From: Bigelowiella natans CCMP2755
Lineage: Eukaryota; Cercozoa; Chlorarachniophyceae
DNA: 64,000 bases
Assembly: GCA_000320545.1 (NCBI GenBank)
Contig: ADNK01002286.1
Span: forward strand, 72,001-136,000
Reading direction: 5' to 3'
Shown: in pieces, positions 1-15,086 of the stretch
How positions within the stretch are numbered: position 1 is the first letter of the stretch
How the letters are laid out: each line of letters opens with the position of its first letter
Notes under the pieces: generated by a model
Seen by the model: only the letters and a program-made list of their open reading frames with translations
What the model was told of the DNA's origin: nothing
The model's database searches: none
Program-made: the position numbers and the translations under genes

Positions 1-505
1 GTAGTAGTATTAGTAGTAGTAGTAGTAGTAGTAGAGGCAAAACCGCACAAAAGAGAATATGAGGTTTCAGGGGGACATCATTCCCCCCTTTTACACGCAG
101 TGAATCTTGCATTTAACAATGAAGGTAACGAGGTCGTTGCTACTGGACGAAGAGGCTGCTGGATTCAGCATAACGTCAATATGGGGTATATAGTAGTAGT
201 AGTCGTAGTAGTAGTAGTAGCAGTAGTAGTGTGACTCTATCATCATCATTCCTTTCAATCAACATGAGTATGTGTTAACGACGACGACGACGACGACAAT
301 AAATGTTACTAATAATCAGGCCTGGAGGGATGGTTCAACAAGGATGGACTAGCATCAAATCAAGCCAAGATGGGTAATAGTTCTAACGATAATACTAATA
401 ACACGTGTCGTCGTCGTCGTCATCGTTGTCACCTAGAGAAGAAGAGAAAGAATAGAAAGACTGCAGAATCGAGCTACTAGGGATTGCGACACAAAATCTA
501 ATACC
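1..505. other. Upstream microsatellite-rich region
   Basis: No supportable gene. The stretch holds several TAG/GTA and GAC/CGT trinucleotide runs (start to 34, 190-230, 280-300, 408-425). It is probably 5' flank or 5' untranslated sequence of the ubiquitin protease gene that follows. I cannot exclude a further upstream exon. Confidence 0.4.
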
Positions 506-3500
506 ATGGATATTGCGTGGCGATAAGTGAATTGGAAGTCTTCTTCTTCCTCTTCCTCCTCCTCCTCCTCCTCCTCCTCCTCCTCTTTTCCTTGACACTT
601 GCTCTTTGTCACAGTTCCATCCAACTCGAATTGATAAATTACCAAGATAATGAGGAAAACGACGATAGCGAGGAAGGGGTTGAAGAAGAAGAAGAAGAAG
701 AAGAAGAAGAGAACAAAGAAAATGCGGACTCCTCTGCTGGTGTTTCGATAGACGTTTGTGCGTCGAAACCCGCAACACCAACCTCGCCCTCTCCCCCATG
801 CAATGAAGGCGATTTAGACGCCGCCGGTGACGGTTCTTCTGCTGTAACGACGACATCGAAAACAGCGATTTCAACTTCGAGAATGGGTAGGCAACAAAAG
901 CAGGAGATGAAGAAGACGAAGAAGAAGAAGAAGAAGAAGAAGAGGGTGACAAGTAGATTACAAAGAAAGGCACTTCTCCCTCCTCCCTCTCTCCACCCCC
1001 TAGTCATTCGTGGAGACAGGAAGTGGAGCCTATTTAAGAACTATGAGCATTTCATAGCGAGGGGGGGGTTGGAAGCTATTATCGCTCGACTCAAGAAAGG
1101 ATGTTACAAAGCCACGAGAGCAACGGCAAGAAAGGGGAGGAGTAGGAGGAGGAACAAAGGCGACGAAGATGAGAAAAACAGGACGAATGGGCATGATAGT
1201 GAACAAAAGAACGAGAAAGGACCACAACGCGCCAACGATGGCTGCGGCAATGAAGGAGCAGGGAATGGCGCTACAGCGGAGAGGGAGGCGGAGGAGTGCG
1301 AACAGAGTGCAGCAGCACACAATCAGCATAGAAAACGGAGTGGAAGATTAGGAGGAGAAAAAGGAGGAAAACAACAAGCTAAAGATAAAGGGGGAAAAGA
1401 AAGCTGTTCTTCTTCTTCTTCCTCGTCCTCCTCTCCTTCCCGCCTCTCATCGTCATCATCGTCGCGTCAACAGCAGCTACTCTCTGCTCGGATCATGCAG
1501 AAGCTGGTGAGCGTATTCTGCATCCAAATCCAGATGCTGAGCCCAGACTATGCAAGGCGTGTCATACCGCGCTTCTACCGAGCACTGTTTCGATGCCATC
1601 AAGTGATGAACCAAGAGCAGGTGAGAGGGCTTTCTAAGGCCGGCGTGTTAGAAATGGAGGAGCACGTACTCACCGCTCTAAACATCGTATACTCCGAGGC
1701 ACAGTCAGAATCTATGCAGCTAGATTTAGGCCTCTGCTCAGGTCTAAAGCGCCTAAACTCCCAGAACATTGAAAGGAGGATGAACGGCCTCGAGCACATA
1801 ACCGAAGTAATGCATGCGGTCGTGTCGAAGAGCCATTGGTACCCAATAGAGGTTTGCCAATGGGTCCAAAGCAATAAGGTTATAAGCCGGTGTTTCGGGG
1901 GTGTCAACTCCCACCCGGAGCTTATGAGAGGCTGCAAGCAACTCCTGATCCAATTCTTAGCTGACAGAGGTGAGAGCTTCAACACAACGGAGATGTTCGA
2001 TGTGCTGTGGCGTGCTACTGTGCGCGTTGGGACTGGGCAGACCGAAGGCAAAGAGCAGCTCCTGGAGGTGTGGAAGGAGATTAAGTGGAGATGCCTGGAG
2101 GGGGAGGATATTGCAGCTCTCATCGCCAACTTCGAGCGACTCCCACGGAGTGAGTTCACCGTTTGGCTGATGCAGCTGCTGGCCATTCTGGTGATTGATC
2201 AGTACAAAAGCGACTATAAAACGATGGAGAGGGGTCTTCTGCTCGTTTGGAATCTAGCTCAGGATGACTCGAAGGTGCCGGAGAATGGCCAGCAAGAAGC
2301 CATGCTCATCCTCAAAGAATCGATCAAGTCGAAGCTCTCACCCTCCGAGCATTTGGAAGGCCGTATCATTGACCTCTGCGTCCAGAACATCAAGAGGCAC
2401 ACGTCGGTCTCCATTGCTCTCGAGATACTGATGCAGATTGCAGACCAGTACCCAGAGGATTTGGCTGTTGTTGCGGGCCAGAGGTACGATATGATGGGAG
2501 GTGTGATGAGCGCCAACAGAGCCCTCGGCTACGATGATGATGAGCACACAAGGTCGGAGCTCATACAGTACCTGGACCGAACCCACACGCTGGTCAATCT
2601 CATCTTGCTAGATCTCACCCATTTTCGCAGCAGCGTGATCTCAAGCTTAAAGAAGAAGGAGGAGGAGGAAAACACTGTTGGCGACGGTCAAAAGAAGAAA
2701 AGTACACATACTGCTAGCACAGACGAAAAATCCATTTCAACTACCGCTGCTGCTTCGGATGCTGTAACAAGTTCACACCAGTCACTTCCTAAATTATCGT
2801 CCTCCTCCCTCCTTGGTAATATCGACGAATCCTGGTACTTGAGTCAGATTAGGCAGAGGCTGCGCTTTCTGCACTACCTCCTATGCAACTCACACATCAC
2901 ACTGAGGAGGGACGTCATCACATCGATCTGGGAAATCCTCCACAACCGTGCCATCCTGCCCAACGAGCGCGAGTGCTGCTTCCAGTGGTTCGAGAACGCC
3001 ATGCGCAATAGAGCAACCGAAGGAGGCTACTACACATTCGATATGTTCCCGGCAAAAACCTGCAAGTTTATTTTTGAGAAGATCATCATCCGCTACCTAC
3101 AGCCTACACAGCTAGGCCACCGCGGCTACTCGTGTTTCGAGCGGTATTTTATTCAGATAAACCTGAGCGAAGGCAGGTTAGTAGAAGAACCAGGCAGGGG
3201 GCGATGGGCTGTTCGCAGCATTCCGCTGATAGGTATCGAGCTCCTTTGGAAGATAGCGCTGGAGGTCCCTGAAACGTCCAATCAGAGGGTGCTGAGTGCT
3301 TCGATGACGTTGTTGAACCAGGTGTACCAGTACCTGGACCCCTCCCTCCCCTTTGCCACCCTGCACAAAATACGCATCGAGTATATCGGCAAGTGCATGG
3401 ACCACTTGAACGAGGCCTTGGAGAGCGGCAACAGAGCCCTCTCCCTGCGGTGTATCACCCTTCTCAACCACATCCTCGACACCTCGGAGGCCAACGGCCT

Positions 3501-5593
3501 GGACTATTCCGAGCACAAAGGAGGAGCTGCCATGGCAGCAGCACCCCACGGAGCTAAACTACGTGGGAAATCTGTAGGAATTGTCTTGTACAGCACCTGC
3601 GAATCACATACCCAAATCGGGGACGGAGGCGGGTTCAACAATACAGGAGGAGGAGGGGGAGGAGGAGGAGGCTTCAGAGTTAAGATGAGGGTGAGACGTG
3701 CTCATGAGAATAACACAATCTGGCAGCTTCGGAAGGAAATTGCGCGAGCGATGCACATTGAGGTGACCAAGGACGTCGAGATAAAGGACGGCAGGGGGGG
3801 GGAGTTGATCCCGAACCTGTTCAATTCAAGGCTTCTGGGGCAGCAATTGAGGCTCCTCCTCAACAAACCTACAGTAGTACTCGATGTGAGCAGAATAAGA
3901 CGGAACGATGATCGAGGAGGAGGAGGAGGAGGAGGAGGAGGAGGAAGGGGGGGGGGAGGTTTACGTGTAAGGCTCTTGAACCCCCATAACCACCATGAAA
4001 TGGTCCCTAGGCTCAAGCAAGCTATCACCGAGATCTTCCACCGCTACGCGCACGCGAGGGGTGGGGAAGCGATGGGGTTTGAAGACCTCTATCGATACAT
4101 GCATGTGTGTGGCGTGGATAAGAGCGAGCAGCAGGGAGAGATCACTGAGATCCTGGACCATCGCGGCGACGGCGAATTCGTACATTTGGATGGGTTTTTG
4201 CAGTTCTACCGCCATGCGTGCTTCGACCGCCCTCAGGCCGTCTGGGAGGACTTGGAGGCTCACGGCTACGGGCCCGATCTGAGGAGAATACTGGATGCAG
4301 AGGAGGAGGAAAAGATGCGGAAAAACAACGGGAAGTACAAGGTATCGCTACTACCTCGCTCCCTCATTTCAAGGGATGCTCTATGGTTCAAGTCGTTGTT
4401 CAGCTCACTGGAAACCGGTGCCGATATCAGCCCAGAGATACCCTGGGCGGCCTGGAATTTGTTAATGCGACTCCCTACAAACCCAGCGATCTTCGACGAA
4501 CTGAAAAGCCTTCGCAGCGTACACACCCCCACGCCGGAATGGGCCCCCTTAATCCCGGTTGTGACGACGTTCAGTTTGATGTACCATCTACAGGTGGTAG
4601 AGTTTCTCATGGCGCCCAAGCACGTATTAGCTCATGGAGGCCCCAAATCCTCCGAGCTCTCAGTTGAGAGGGTTGTAGCGGAAAGTAAGAAGAGTAAGAA
4701 GAAGCCACAGCAACAACACTCATCGCAGGGACGCAAACGCCGTGTGAACAGCAACCCTTTTGCGGAGGATCTTAGAGACGAGAAGGCAGCCCCCAGTCAA
4801 ATAAAGGAAAACCAGAAACTGGCATCACAGAAGATGGACCATCTGAAACAACAGCAGCAAGTAGGAATGAGGGCAAATTCCGAGATAAGGGACAAAACCA
4901 CCAACAAAGACATTCCTAGCTTTCCCCCTCCTCAGCATCCCCGCACGTCATCCTCGGAAAAGGCCAGCAGGGGTGGGAGCGATGCACAGGGGAGAGGTAC
5001 CGAGCAGAAGAAAGATAGGGCCGTGGAGTGGCGAAAGCGGTTCTTTCTGTGCGGGGGCTACCAGTACTTATACAAAGTGCTCATAGAAGTCTCCAAATTT
5101 ACTCAACGTTCGAATGGCCGAGATGGCAGTGCGCGCTTCAGAGCAGATGACGAATCATTCGGGGCAATGTACCAACTTCTTCTCAAGATCTTCCTTTCCT
5201 TCACACTGGACGCCGCATTGCAAGGGCAGAGAGGCGATAGTAGTAATAGCAGCATATTATCCGACTCCACAATCTCTGCACTCGCTCAGAACATCAACGC
5301 ACTCATTGAAAGAAGGCTCCCAACGACGACTGTCAGTACTAGCAATAGTAATGCTAAGAGAAGAAGTGACAAAGGGGGGGGGGCAGCACCTTCTCCTCCT
5401 CCTCCTCCTCCTCCTCCTCCTCCTCCTCCTCCCTCCAACACTACGACGGTCCCTACCGGCAGCATCACTCTAAGCAACAGCAATCCTTTCAAAAACAGCA
5501 ACATGAATGACGTGAAGGAGTATGGGGGAAGAATAGCTGGGGTAGGAGCGCCCTTTGGAAATAGTACCAATATGATGCCTCCTCCTCCTACTA

Positions 5594-5627
<34 letters not shown>

Positions 5628-6505
5628 GGCTGCTACTGCTGGAAGTGGCAGCAACAAGAAGAAGCGTCCCACTCGGCAGCCCTCTGGACCGTTGAGGGGG
5701 GGAGCACGCCGCAATCGAAATGACAGCTTCAAGGAAAGGTTATCAGTGTGCTGCTTTCCCCCCCCTCCATCCGTACTTGATGGCGAAGGCGCAAAATCAT
5801 CAACGTGTTCTTATCATTTTGAGAGTGTACTGTGTTATATTAATTAGCTGTTGATACATGAGATCATTGTCCCTCTTGCTTCTTCTTCTTCTTCGTTGTT
5901 TTTCAATTCCTCTTCCTCCCCCTCCTCAAACTGCACGCGTCTCCCTAATGAAAGTGCTACTCACTACTCCTCCTCCTCCTCCTCTTCCTCCTCCTCCTCC
6001 TCATCTCAATACCATCTCTTCGCAGATATATGATGATTGATGGAAAGACTGACACTGCTGGCACGGCCAGAATCGGGGAATTGCCGGAGAAAGGAGGGGG
6101 GGGGATTGCATTTGGTCTGGGTGGGTTACCCTCCCTCCCCCCTATCCTCGCACGACAGTTGAGCGATTCCTTTGCCACGAAGATCCTCAATGATGTCGAA
6201 TGGGATGCGGTTATTTCCTACCTTCTCATGCGTATGCTTGACTTTGTGTCGTCTCTCGCCAAGAGCCAGGGCCAGGGGGGTGGCGAGGAGGAGGAGGAGG
6301 ACGAAGAGGAGGAGAGAAATAAGGAGATGAAGGATAGCAGATCTAAGCGAAGGAAAACGGACAGAAAGTATTCCTCCGCGACATCATCGTCGTCATCATC
6401 AACTATGCACCAGCAAAACATGGCTCCTCCTTTATCCGAAAAGCAACAGAACGTCGAGAGGGTGGTAGAGACCGGAGTCACGCTATGGTACCTATTCTGT
6501 CTGTC

Positions 6506-6543
<38 letters not shown>

Positions 6544-9506
6544 AAGATTTAATGCTTACGCGTATCTACCAATGCACACACATGTATCGAGAATATATAC
6601 GAAACACTACTATTATTATTTGTAGTAGTAGAAGGTTACCAGTGCTACCTCCAACCCCCTCTTCCTTGCCTTCCTGCCTATTTTTTGAGCTATTACATCT
6701 TAAATCATCAATAACGAGAGATCGTCACACAATAGGGCCGTCTGCGTGCTAATCGACCCTCGCAGCTGTTTGCCACGGCTGTACGATTTACTCAAGAAAC
6801 ACAGCAAAGATTTCCTTGCCTTCTTCCTCAACAACCCAGCTTCACAACGGATACGAGCGTAAGCTACATCATGATGAGCTTTTTACTTATGATAATATTG
6901 ATGATAACATTGATGATATGGATTGTAAGGATGATAAATGGAGAGGTTTCATTGTCTGCATGTATAAGTCTTTCTAACCCCCTCCCCCCCCTTCAATATT
7001 ATGATATTCATAGATTCAGTGCCGGTGCAATACTGGCCATCAGTCGATTGGCCTTGGAAAACCAGCATGTTTCTGGGATAATCGCCGATGCCAATCTGCA
7101 GCCGCCGTATGTATTCTTTGCAGAATGGTAGTACTACTAGTAGTAGTAGTAGTAGCAGTAGTAGCAGTAGTAGTAGTAGCAGTAGTAACAGTAGTAGTAG
7201 TAGTAGTAGTAGTAGTACGGGTGATATCGAAGTAATCAACACCAAACACGCAATCACCATGTTTATCAGAGGGGTTATGTGAGTGAGAACGCGGCGAGAG
7301 AGAGGGGGGATGGAGGAAAGCGAAATAGTATCTGGATTTTTCAGCTTTTGCCGCGGCTGGGGTTATTATTTAAGCTATTTGATACGCAGTTGATTTCTTC
7401 TTCTACTACCATAGGCTGCGCGATGAAATATACGGTGAAAATGGTGGAAAGGAAGCTGATAACGATGAGGATGATGAGAAGAAGAAGGAGAAGTTATCAT
7501 CGACGCCATCAAGGATATTCTTCTCGGAACAGTTTCTCCTCCTCTCCGCCATCCTTTCCCTCACACCCCCGATAAGCGTCGATGGTGATTCTCATGGTGC
7601 TCCTGATGGGGGTTCAGTAGCAGCCGATGTGGGTAGAAGTGGTACTACTCGCCAAGGCGACACGAGTTGTTTGAAGCTTGCACAGGAGATGATACCTCTT
7701 CTCATCAACTCATTAAGGCGACACCCTTCGCAAGAAATTCCTACGAATTTAGCTAAGATAGATCGGAAGCTGTCCGGTACCCTGATGATTCTCACACGCC
7801 TACTCTCCCGTGACGACATGCAGCCCATGAAGCAGAGCTGCGCTCGCGAGGCGTTTTGTAGTGAGCTGTTCACGAAGTTTCTCTTCAACAATAACGGAGT
7901 TGTCCATACAACGATGGATAAAGGAACTGGGGGAGGAGGAGGAGATGTGCGGGGAAAGAAGCAGCAGCAGCAGGAGGAGAAGCAGAAGGCAGTACACGAG
8001 GAAGAAAAGGAACAGGAGGAAGGACAATTGAAGGAGAAGATCGAGGGGGAGGAGAGAAAGGAGGAGAAGGAGGGGGGGGAGGTAGAGGGTTTTTCTACGG
8101 GAGAAGATGACTCTCCAATTACTGTCGCTGCGAAGTGTCGATCGACAGAATCCAGAAAGGCGTGCTTCGATCTCCTTGTCGAACTGGCCAAAAACTGTCC
8201 AAAGAACTTCGAGGCTGTCGTCCGGTTTCTCGTCGAACAGCACAGGGCGATCAAGCCTCTGGCTGGTTGGGAAAACGATATTGCACAGATTCGCATCTCG
8301 GAGCAGCGTTTTGTTGGGCTAAAGAACATGGGGGCAACATGCTACATGAATTCCATCCTCCAGCAACTGTACATGACGCCGCGGCTACGATATGGACTGC
8401 TCAAGGCGCGTATGATGCCGAATAAGGAGGAGGAGAAAAAGACAATGGCTACCACCACCACGAGTGCCTCAGCTGGCAGACCTCCCCTCCTTCCTACTCT
8501 GAACCCTATACTGAATCCTTCCATTTCTATGCCGTTCCCGTCGTGTTCTTCGGCAACATCATCTAATGAACTCATGACGATGATGACGACGATGACGACG
8601 ACACCTAAAAAGAAACCAGAGCTAAACCACTCGGTCTCACTCCCTAGCCCTCCTTCTTCATCGGCTAATAAACAGCAGCATAAGGTTCCGTCAGGTGCCT
8701 TCCTCCAGCAGCTGCAGCTCATGTTTGGATTTCTCACCAAATCCGAGCGACACACGTTCGATATGAAGAACTTCTGTTTCGTTTACCAGGACCCCGAGGG
8801 GAAACGTATCAACCACCACCACCAGTGTGACGCCCAGGAATTCCTAAGTCACTTCCTGGGTTTGCTCGAGAAGAAGCTTGAGAAGACAGCACAGAGGCAC
8901 CTCGTCAAAGCCAGCCTGATGGGCACGTTCTGCGACCACAAACTGTCGTTGGAGAAGGACGATGGGCACGTGATGAGCGAGAAGATAGAGGAGTTTTTCA
9001 CCATCTCCTTGCAGGTGCAGGGCCTTACCTCTCTCCAGCAAAGCCTTCAGAACTTCGTCATGGGGGAGGTGGTGCCGGAGCTGCGCCCACCTTGTCGCAA
9101 GGCGATGTGCCTCGGCCACCTGCCGAACACACTCATCTTTCACCTGAACCGATTCACCATCAACATGCGTACCTTCCGCCATAAAAAGCTGTACCATCGC
9201 TTCGAGTTCCCTCTTAGTTTGGACCTCTTTCCCTACACGAGGGAGGGCCTTGGTCGCACCATGGTGAGGAGTGGTGCGAACTCTACCGCCGCGAAAGACG
9301 GCGAAAAGAAAATTAAAGAACATCACAACGACGGGAGCCCCATCCCGCATGAAGCGCCCTTTGAGAGGTTGGGAGAGGAAGCAAAGCAGCTGTCTCGTGA
9401 TCGCTACTTATATCATCTAGTTGGTGTAGTTGTGCATAAGGGCGACGCAGAGCAAGGACATTACTACTCTTTGATTCAGCCTCGCACGGAGCGTGATGGC
9501 ACTCCG

Positions 9507-9541
<35 letters not shown>

Positions 9542-10684
9542 CTTTCCCAACACCACCAACAACAACAGCAGCGGTAATAAAAGTAATAGTAGCAGTTCCA
9601 CGATGAACAGTAATAGCAGGAGGCGGCGGCGGGATTGGAGAAAAGGAAGGAGTAAATGGGTCAAGTTCGACGACTCTCGCACACAGTCCTTCGATGAGAA
9701 GATGCTAGAGAAGGAGTGCTTTGGAGAGGGCCACCCAGGAGTGGAAAATAATACTAATGATGCCTTTCAGTGGGGAGGGACAGGGGTCAGCTGGGAAGAT
9801 CAGCAGCAGCAGCAGCAGCAGAATGTATTCGGTATGCTTGATCCTCCTGCGGCCAAAGTTCCTACGGCATACATGCTAGTGTATGAACGCGATGTGCCTC
9901 TCACCGATGTAGAACTCGCACGTCAAGTTAGGTCGATGAAGAAGAAAAAATCTGGGAAGCAGCAACCCGATCCTGCTTCTCAAGCGTCGTCGGCGAGGAA
10001 TCAGAAATCCAGCGGAATAGATGCTAAAAAGAGTGCCAGTTTGAAGAAGACTAGTGAAGATATCGTTGCTGGAGGTGGTGAGAAGGAAGAAAAGGAAGAC
10101 GAAGACGACGATTCGTTGCTATGCGGAGGAGTGCCAAGCTCTGTGTTTAATACCCCTCTATCGTCGTATATTCCTAAGGTACTATCACTACTACTAGTAG
10201 TAGTAGTAGTAGTAGTAGTAGTAATTATACTCTTCATGTAAGAATCATTAGTAGTAGATGTTGTTGTTGTTGTTGCTGCTGCTGTTTCTCTGTGTTGATG
10301 TGAGAACTAGCATCGCTTGTAATTTGTGATGTAGTCATCTACTTCCCTTGCACTAGGTATCCTAAGCAATCATGATCCTTTTTGAGGATGGGAATGACGC
10401 TTTGTGCTGCTGCTGTTGCTGTTGCTGCTGTTGTAGGGCATCGCGTCAACAATTGAACGTGACAACTGGAGCTTGTTCGCGGATATGCAGCTATTCGATC
10501 CGGAGTATTATCTGTTTTCCAGCAGGATATTCTCCCTTTTAAAGGGCGGTGGTGACTCCAAGCAGCAGTCCGCTGTTGACAGAAAAACGTACGATATTTT
10601 CCCTTCCTGTTTCCTCTTCCTCGCCAGATATAAAGCTGAGAGTTGTCGCACTTAGATGGAAAATAGTAGTGTTTTTTGCAGCAG

Positions 10685-10718
<34 letters not shown>

Positions 10719-11662
10719 TATCATCCTCATCATCATCTCCGCTGCCCTCCTTGTCTTTATTATCAGATATATAAGTTTCGTAGCGTCCAATTTTTCTTTC
10801 ATGCTGAACGTAATCGCACGGTCAAGCCACAAAACCGTCTTTGCGCCGATGGCGTCACAGCTTCTTTCGCTGCTAAAACATGACCCGGAATTATGCGAGG
10901 AAGCTGTCCTAAAACCGCTGGCAAGCAACCCCCGTTTGGTCGTCGATTTCGCGCTCATGTGCAGGGAAAGGAGTGTACAGGTCCGTGTGTGCGGCGGCGG
11001 TGATGTGATGTGATGTGTTAGTTATGATGCCGATGTCGTGTGTTAGTCGCCATGGCTACGATGAGAAAAAGAGATATGATGACACATATTTGTTGGCGCT
11101 CTCGCTCACCATTGCGTTTATTGCTTAGAAAAACTTCTTAACAATCGTCGGGAGGGCAATGGTTGTAAGTGCCAAAAAGGAGCTCAGGCGGGTCGAGGCT
11201 GAGGCCATGCGTGCTGTGGAGAAAGATGTGACGAACACATCGGTGAAAGATGCGCCTACTTGCGTCAAGATGTTGCACGTGCTAGTGGCCTTGTTCAAAG
11301 ATGTCAGATCAAACTGGGTAGTAGCAGTAGTTTACCATTATCATTGATGATGGCATTAGCAATCATATATTGCTGTTGTTGTTGTTGTTGTATCACCGCC
11401 TCCTTCATAATTGGGGCTATTTCGTGGTGGTGGTGGTGGTTATCAGCTGGTGACAACATGCATGTAGATTCAGAAGTGATTCTTCCTAGCCCCCCCTTTT
11501 TCTTCCACTCCTTCCCTATTTTAAGTGGTGTGTGTGTGTGTGTGTGTGTATGTGTGTACTCATCTGCTCTTATTAGGTTCGTATGCGCGAGTTCTTCGCA
11601 ATGTTGCTTGGATTGGTCACCGAGGTAATGTCGATGATGACGTTGTCGTTGTTGGCGTTGAA

Positions 11663-11698
<36 letters not shown>

Positions 11699-11838
11699 AC
11701 TGTTATGATGATAATAATCGCTCACTTTTCACACGACATAATCACAAACATTTATATTATCACCCTCATTATTATCATCATGGCCCCAGTCTCATTATTG
11801 CTTCCATACCTTCTACTACTACTACTACTACTACTACA

Positions 11839-11871
<33 letters not shown>

Positions 11872-12207
11872 GCAGGTTCCGGTACTTAAATACCTCCTCA
11901 TAACATCGCCATTCTCACAAGCGAAAGTGCTGCCTGATCTCATTTCCCTCTGCACTCACGAGTAGGATCAACTAATGAGCAGTAGTAGTAGTAGTAGTAG
12001 TAGCAGCAGCAGCAGGAGTAGTAGTAGTAAAGTGATGATAATGGTGGCGACGACGATGAAGTGCATGATAGGCATTGTTTGATTGATAGAGTTTCTTGTT
12101 GCCGACCATGATTACATTACCACCCCTCTGCATGATGCATCCATCACCTATTATGCTCTCGCTGATAATAATAATAGTAACATGAGAACAATGATGTACT
12201 ACTACTA

Positions 12208-12239
<32 letters not shown>

Positions 12240-12684
12240 CAATAACAAAGATTTCCCAAAGTCGCCAGCCGAGCCCACGAGACGCAGACGCGCCTACTCA
12301 GACTCCTCCCCCTCCTCGCATCCCTGATCCAATGCTGCACAACCCCAGCTGATGAAGAATACATGATGATGATGATGCCGGCTTCTACCTCTTCTTCTGC
12401 AGCTGCTGCTGGTGCTGGTGGTGGAGGTGGTAAAATCATACCTCAAGTAAGGTTTCGTCGTGCTGGATTAAGAGAGGTAACTATGTATGGATGTATGCAT
12501 GGATCTATTATGATGATGATGATGATGATGATGACGACCTGAGAGGGGAGAAGGGGCTGAGAGCAAGGGCGAGTTTATACTAACTATTTCTTTGGCTGGT
12601 AGTTACTACTCGTATAAATACATTCGTCCTGTCGAAGTAGCAATAGTAAAATAAGTACAACAAGTCGTCCCCTTCGTTCTCTCA

Positions 12685-12726
<42 letters not shown>

Positions 12727-13674
12727 GCTATTCTTTTTCTTCGTCGTCGTCTTCTTTCCTTCATTGGTATAACATTTCCCTTCTTCCTACGACGTTACTG
12801 ATAATACTGCTGCAGGACCTTCTATGCTCACAAGACCTGATTATGTGCTACAAACACGACTCGAAGGCTATCTCCGACATTTTATGTCATTGGGCATATG
12901 AGAACAAGTCGTATCAGATAATAGATCAGCTAGTAGACGCTGTTGATAGAAGTAAGTACTACTGTACTTAACATAAACTATTTGTGCATATATGATGGGA
13001 CAACGACCCCACGTAAATGATTGTGGTCGTGTTATTCCAGCATGCGACAATGTGAGGGTATATATATTGATGTAGCAAATGCAATCTCGTCATGGGTTAT
13101 CATCCAATATTTCCAATGCTTCTAAGATTTGTTGGTGAAGTAATCAATATACCACTAAGTCCCCCCGTGATTTGCTGATAGCCAACGAAAGGATAACCAA
13201 TGGAATCATGTATACCTATCAACACAGGCACATCCCGCAGCCTCCCAGCGCTATTCGCTGTGATACAGGACTTGTTGTGCATCGAAGACACGTATCAAAA
13301 TATGAGAATCAACAGCTTCATTGGTACTACGAGCAGTATATATGCCTTTGATGGAAGAGGATATGTAGTTAGTAGTTAACGAAGAGTGCTTCGGTGCTTG
13401 ATTCCAAGGGGGCCCTCATCACCAGCACCATCATCATGAACATCCTCCTCATCATCACCACCAAAATGATCGTCTGGCCTTGTTCTCAGGTTCGGATGGG
13501 GACGGCATTATGCACGTGATTGGGAAGAATGCGGCGAACAAAGGCTATATTGCGACGATAGTGCGCCATGTTATTCTTATGGGTATAGAGATTAACGAAT
13601 TGGGTAGGGCCATGATACAGGTAGCAACACCACAACGACGACGAACTACAGGAGGAAGGAGGGGGGAGGAGGAG

Positions 13675-13711
<37 letters not shown>

Positions 13712-14337
13712 GTATGTGGCATGAGTGCTTCTTGAGGCTGGGGGAGAAGGGGAAGAAAGGATTGCAGTAGCAGCCAGTAGAAACATGAGAGAACACGCAC
13801 AGATACTCGCAAAAACGTTTATGTGTACTGCATTGTGGCTACTTGGATGATGCTATCCTCCCCTTTCATCATCATCATCATCATCATCGTCTTCGTCGTC
13901 ACCTAGATTTCTGCTTTTATCTCGCATAAAAATAGGATTCCTGTTTTTCAACATCGATGATACAATGGCTGAAGTACAATCTGGAGAATGCTGAATTGAT
14001 TGGATATTACGAGAGACTTGCACAAGACACGGTGCAGCCTTGCGAAGATGGCTCAGGTAGGAAATGCCAGCAGTGGTATTAGTGGTAGTAGTAGTTGTAG
14101 TAGTAGATTATAAGATGTTAATTGTTGATGTATATTAGTGGTACGATAGAAATCTTGGAGACTTTGTAACGACACAGCAAGAATATTAATCATCATCAAC
14201 AACAAAAACAACAAAAACAACATTTCTAGGCCGCACAAGTGTGGAACTGCCGTGCTTGTACGTTTGAGAATGTGCCCGTGGATGCATCATGCTCCATGTG
14301 CGGACAACCCAGATTTATCGAGGGCCAGGAGGTGCTG

Positions 14338-14377
<40 letters not shown>

Positions 14378-15043
14378 CGTGTGTAAGTAGTGTTTAGATT
14401 TATCATCCTGCTCAGCATTCGATGTATATTTTAATGGGAATTTTAGAGGGTGTTCTCTATAGGTTATCCTCCCCCGCCCTCCTCCTCCTCCTCCTCCTCC
14501 TCCTCCTCCTTCTAGTCCGTATTGATGCTGTGGGTTGGGAAATTGTTATAATCATCATCATCATTCGCTCTATGTTAACAATCATTATTATCATAGTAAT
14601 AACAATCATCATTATCATCATCATCATCATCATCAGGTCCAAGCATGGCATGAAGGACTCCGAGACTGGTTGGACGCCATCGTGGTTGAAAGGAACATCA
14701 TAAAACCTAACTTCTACGATATTCGCTGGAGGAGTGATGCGTCTGGGTAATCGCCGATCTGTGACCTATATATTGTCTCTTACAAAGGATTGGAGGACAT
14801 TTCTTCACAATAGTAGTAGTAGTAGTAGTAGTAGTAGTAACAACAATAATATAAAACTCTTTCTTTGAATAGATGACACACGATGTTAGACAAGGAGACA
14901 TCATATGTTCTGAGATTCTGTAGAGAAGAGAGGCGTGCTTTAAACATTTTCTCGGGTTGGAAAAGATAGGCTATTTTTTATCCATCAGCACGAGGCAGAA
15001 TCGATGATTTCTCTCCTGTGAAGATTCGTGCCCTGCGTCCTTA

Positions 15044-15086
<43 letters not shown>

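Noticed and set aside
6949-7282. Long Leu, Thr or Ser runs in several frames
   Set aside because: All are translations of the TAG microsatellite in an intron. Only 7014-7127 belongs to a protein.
10656-10883. Histidine-rich frame
   Set aside because: Translation of a CAT repeat. The true exon of the ubiquitin protease starts at 10784 in another frame.
14227-14230. TAG at 14227-14229 as acceptor of the zinc-finger exon
   Set aside because: It breaks phase with exon 13936-14056. The AG at 14238-14239 keeps it.
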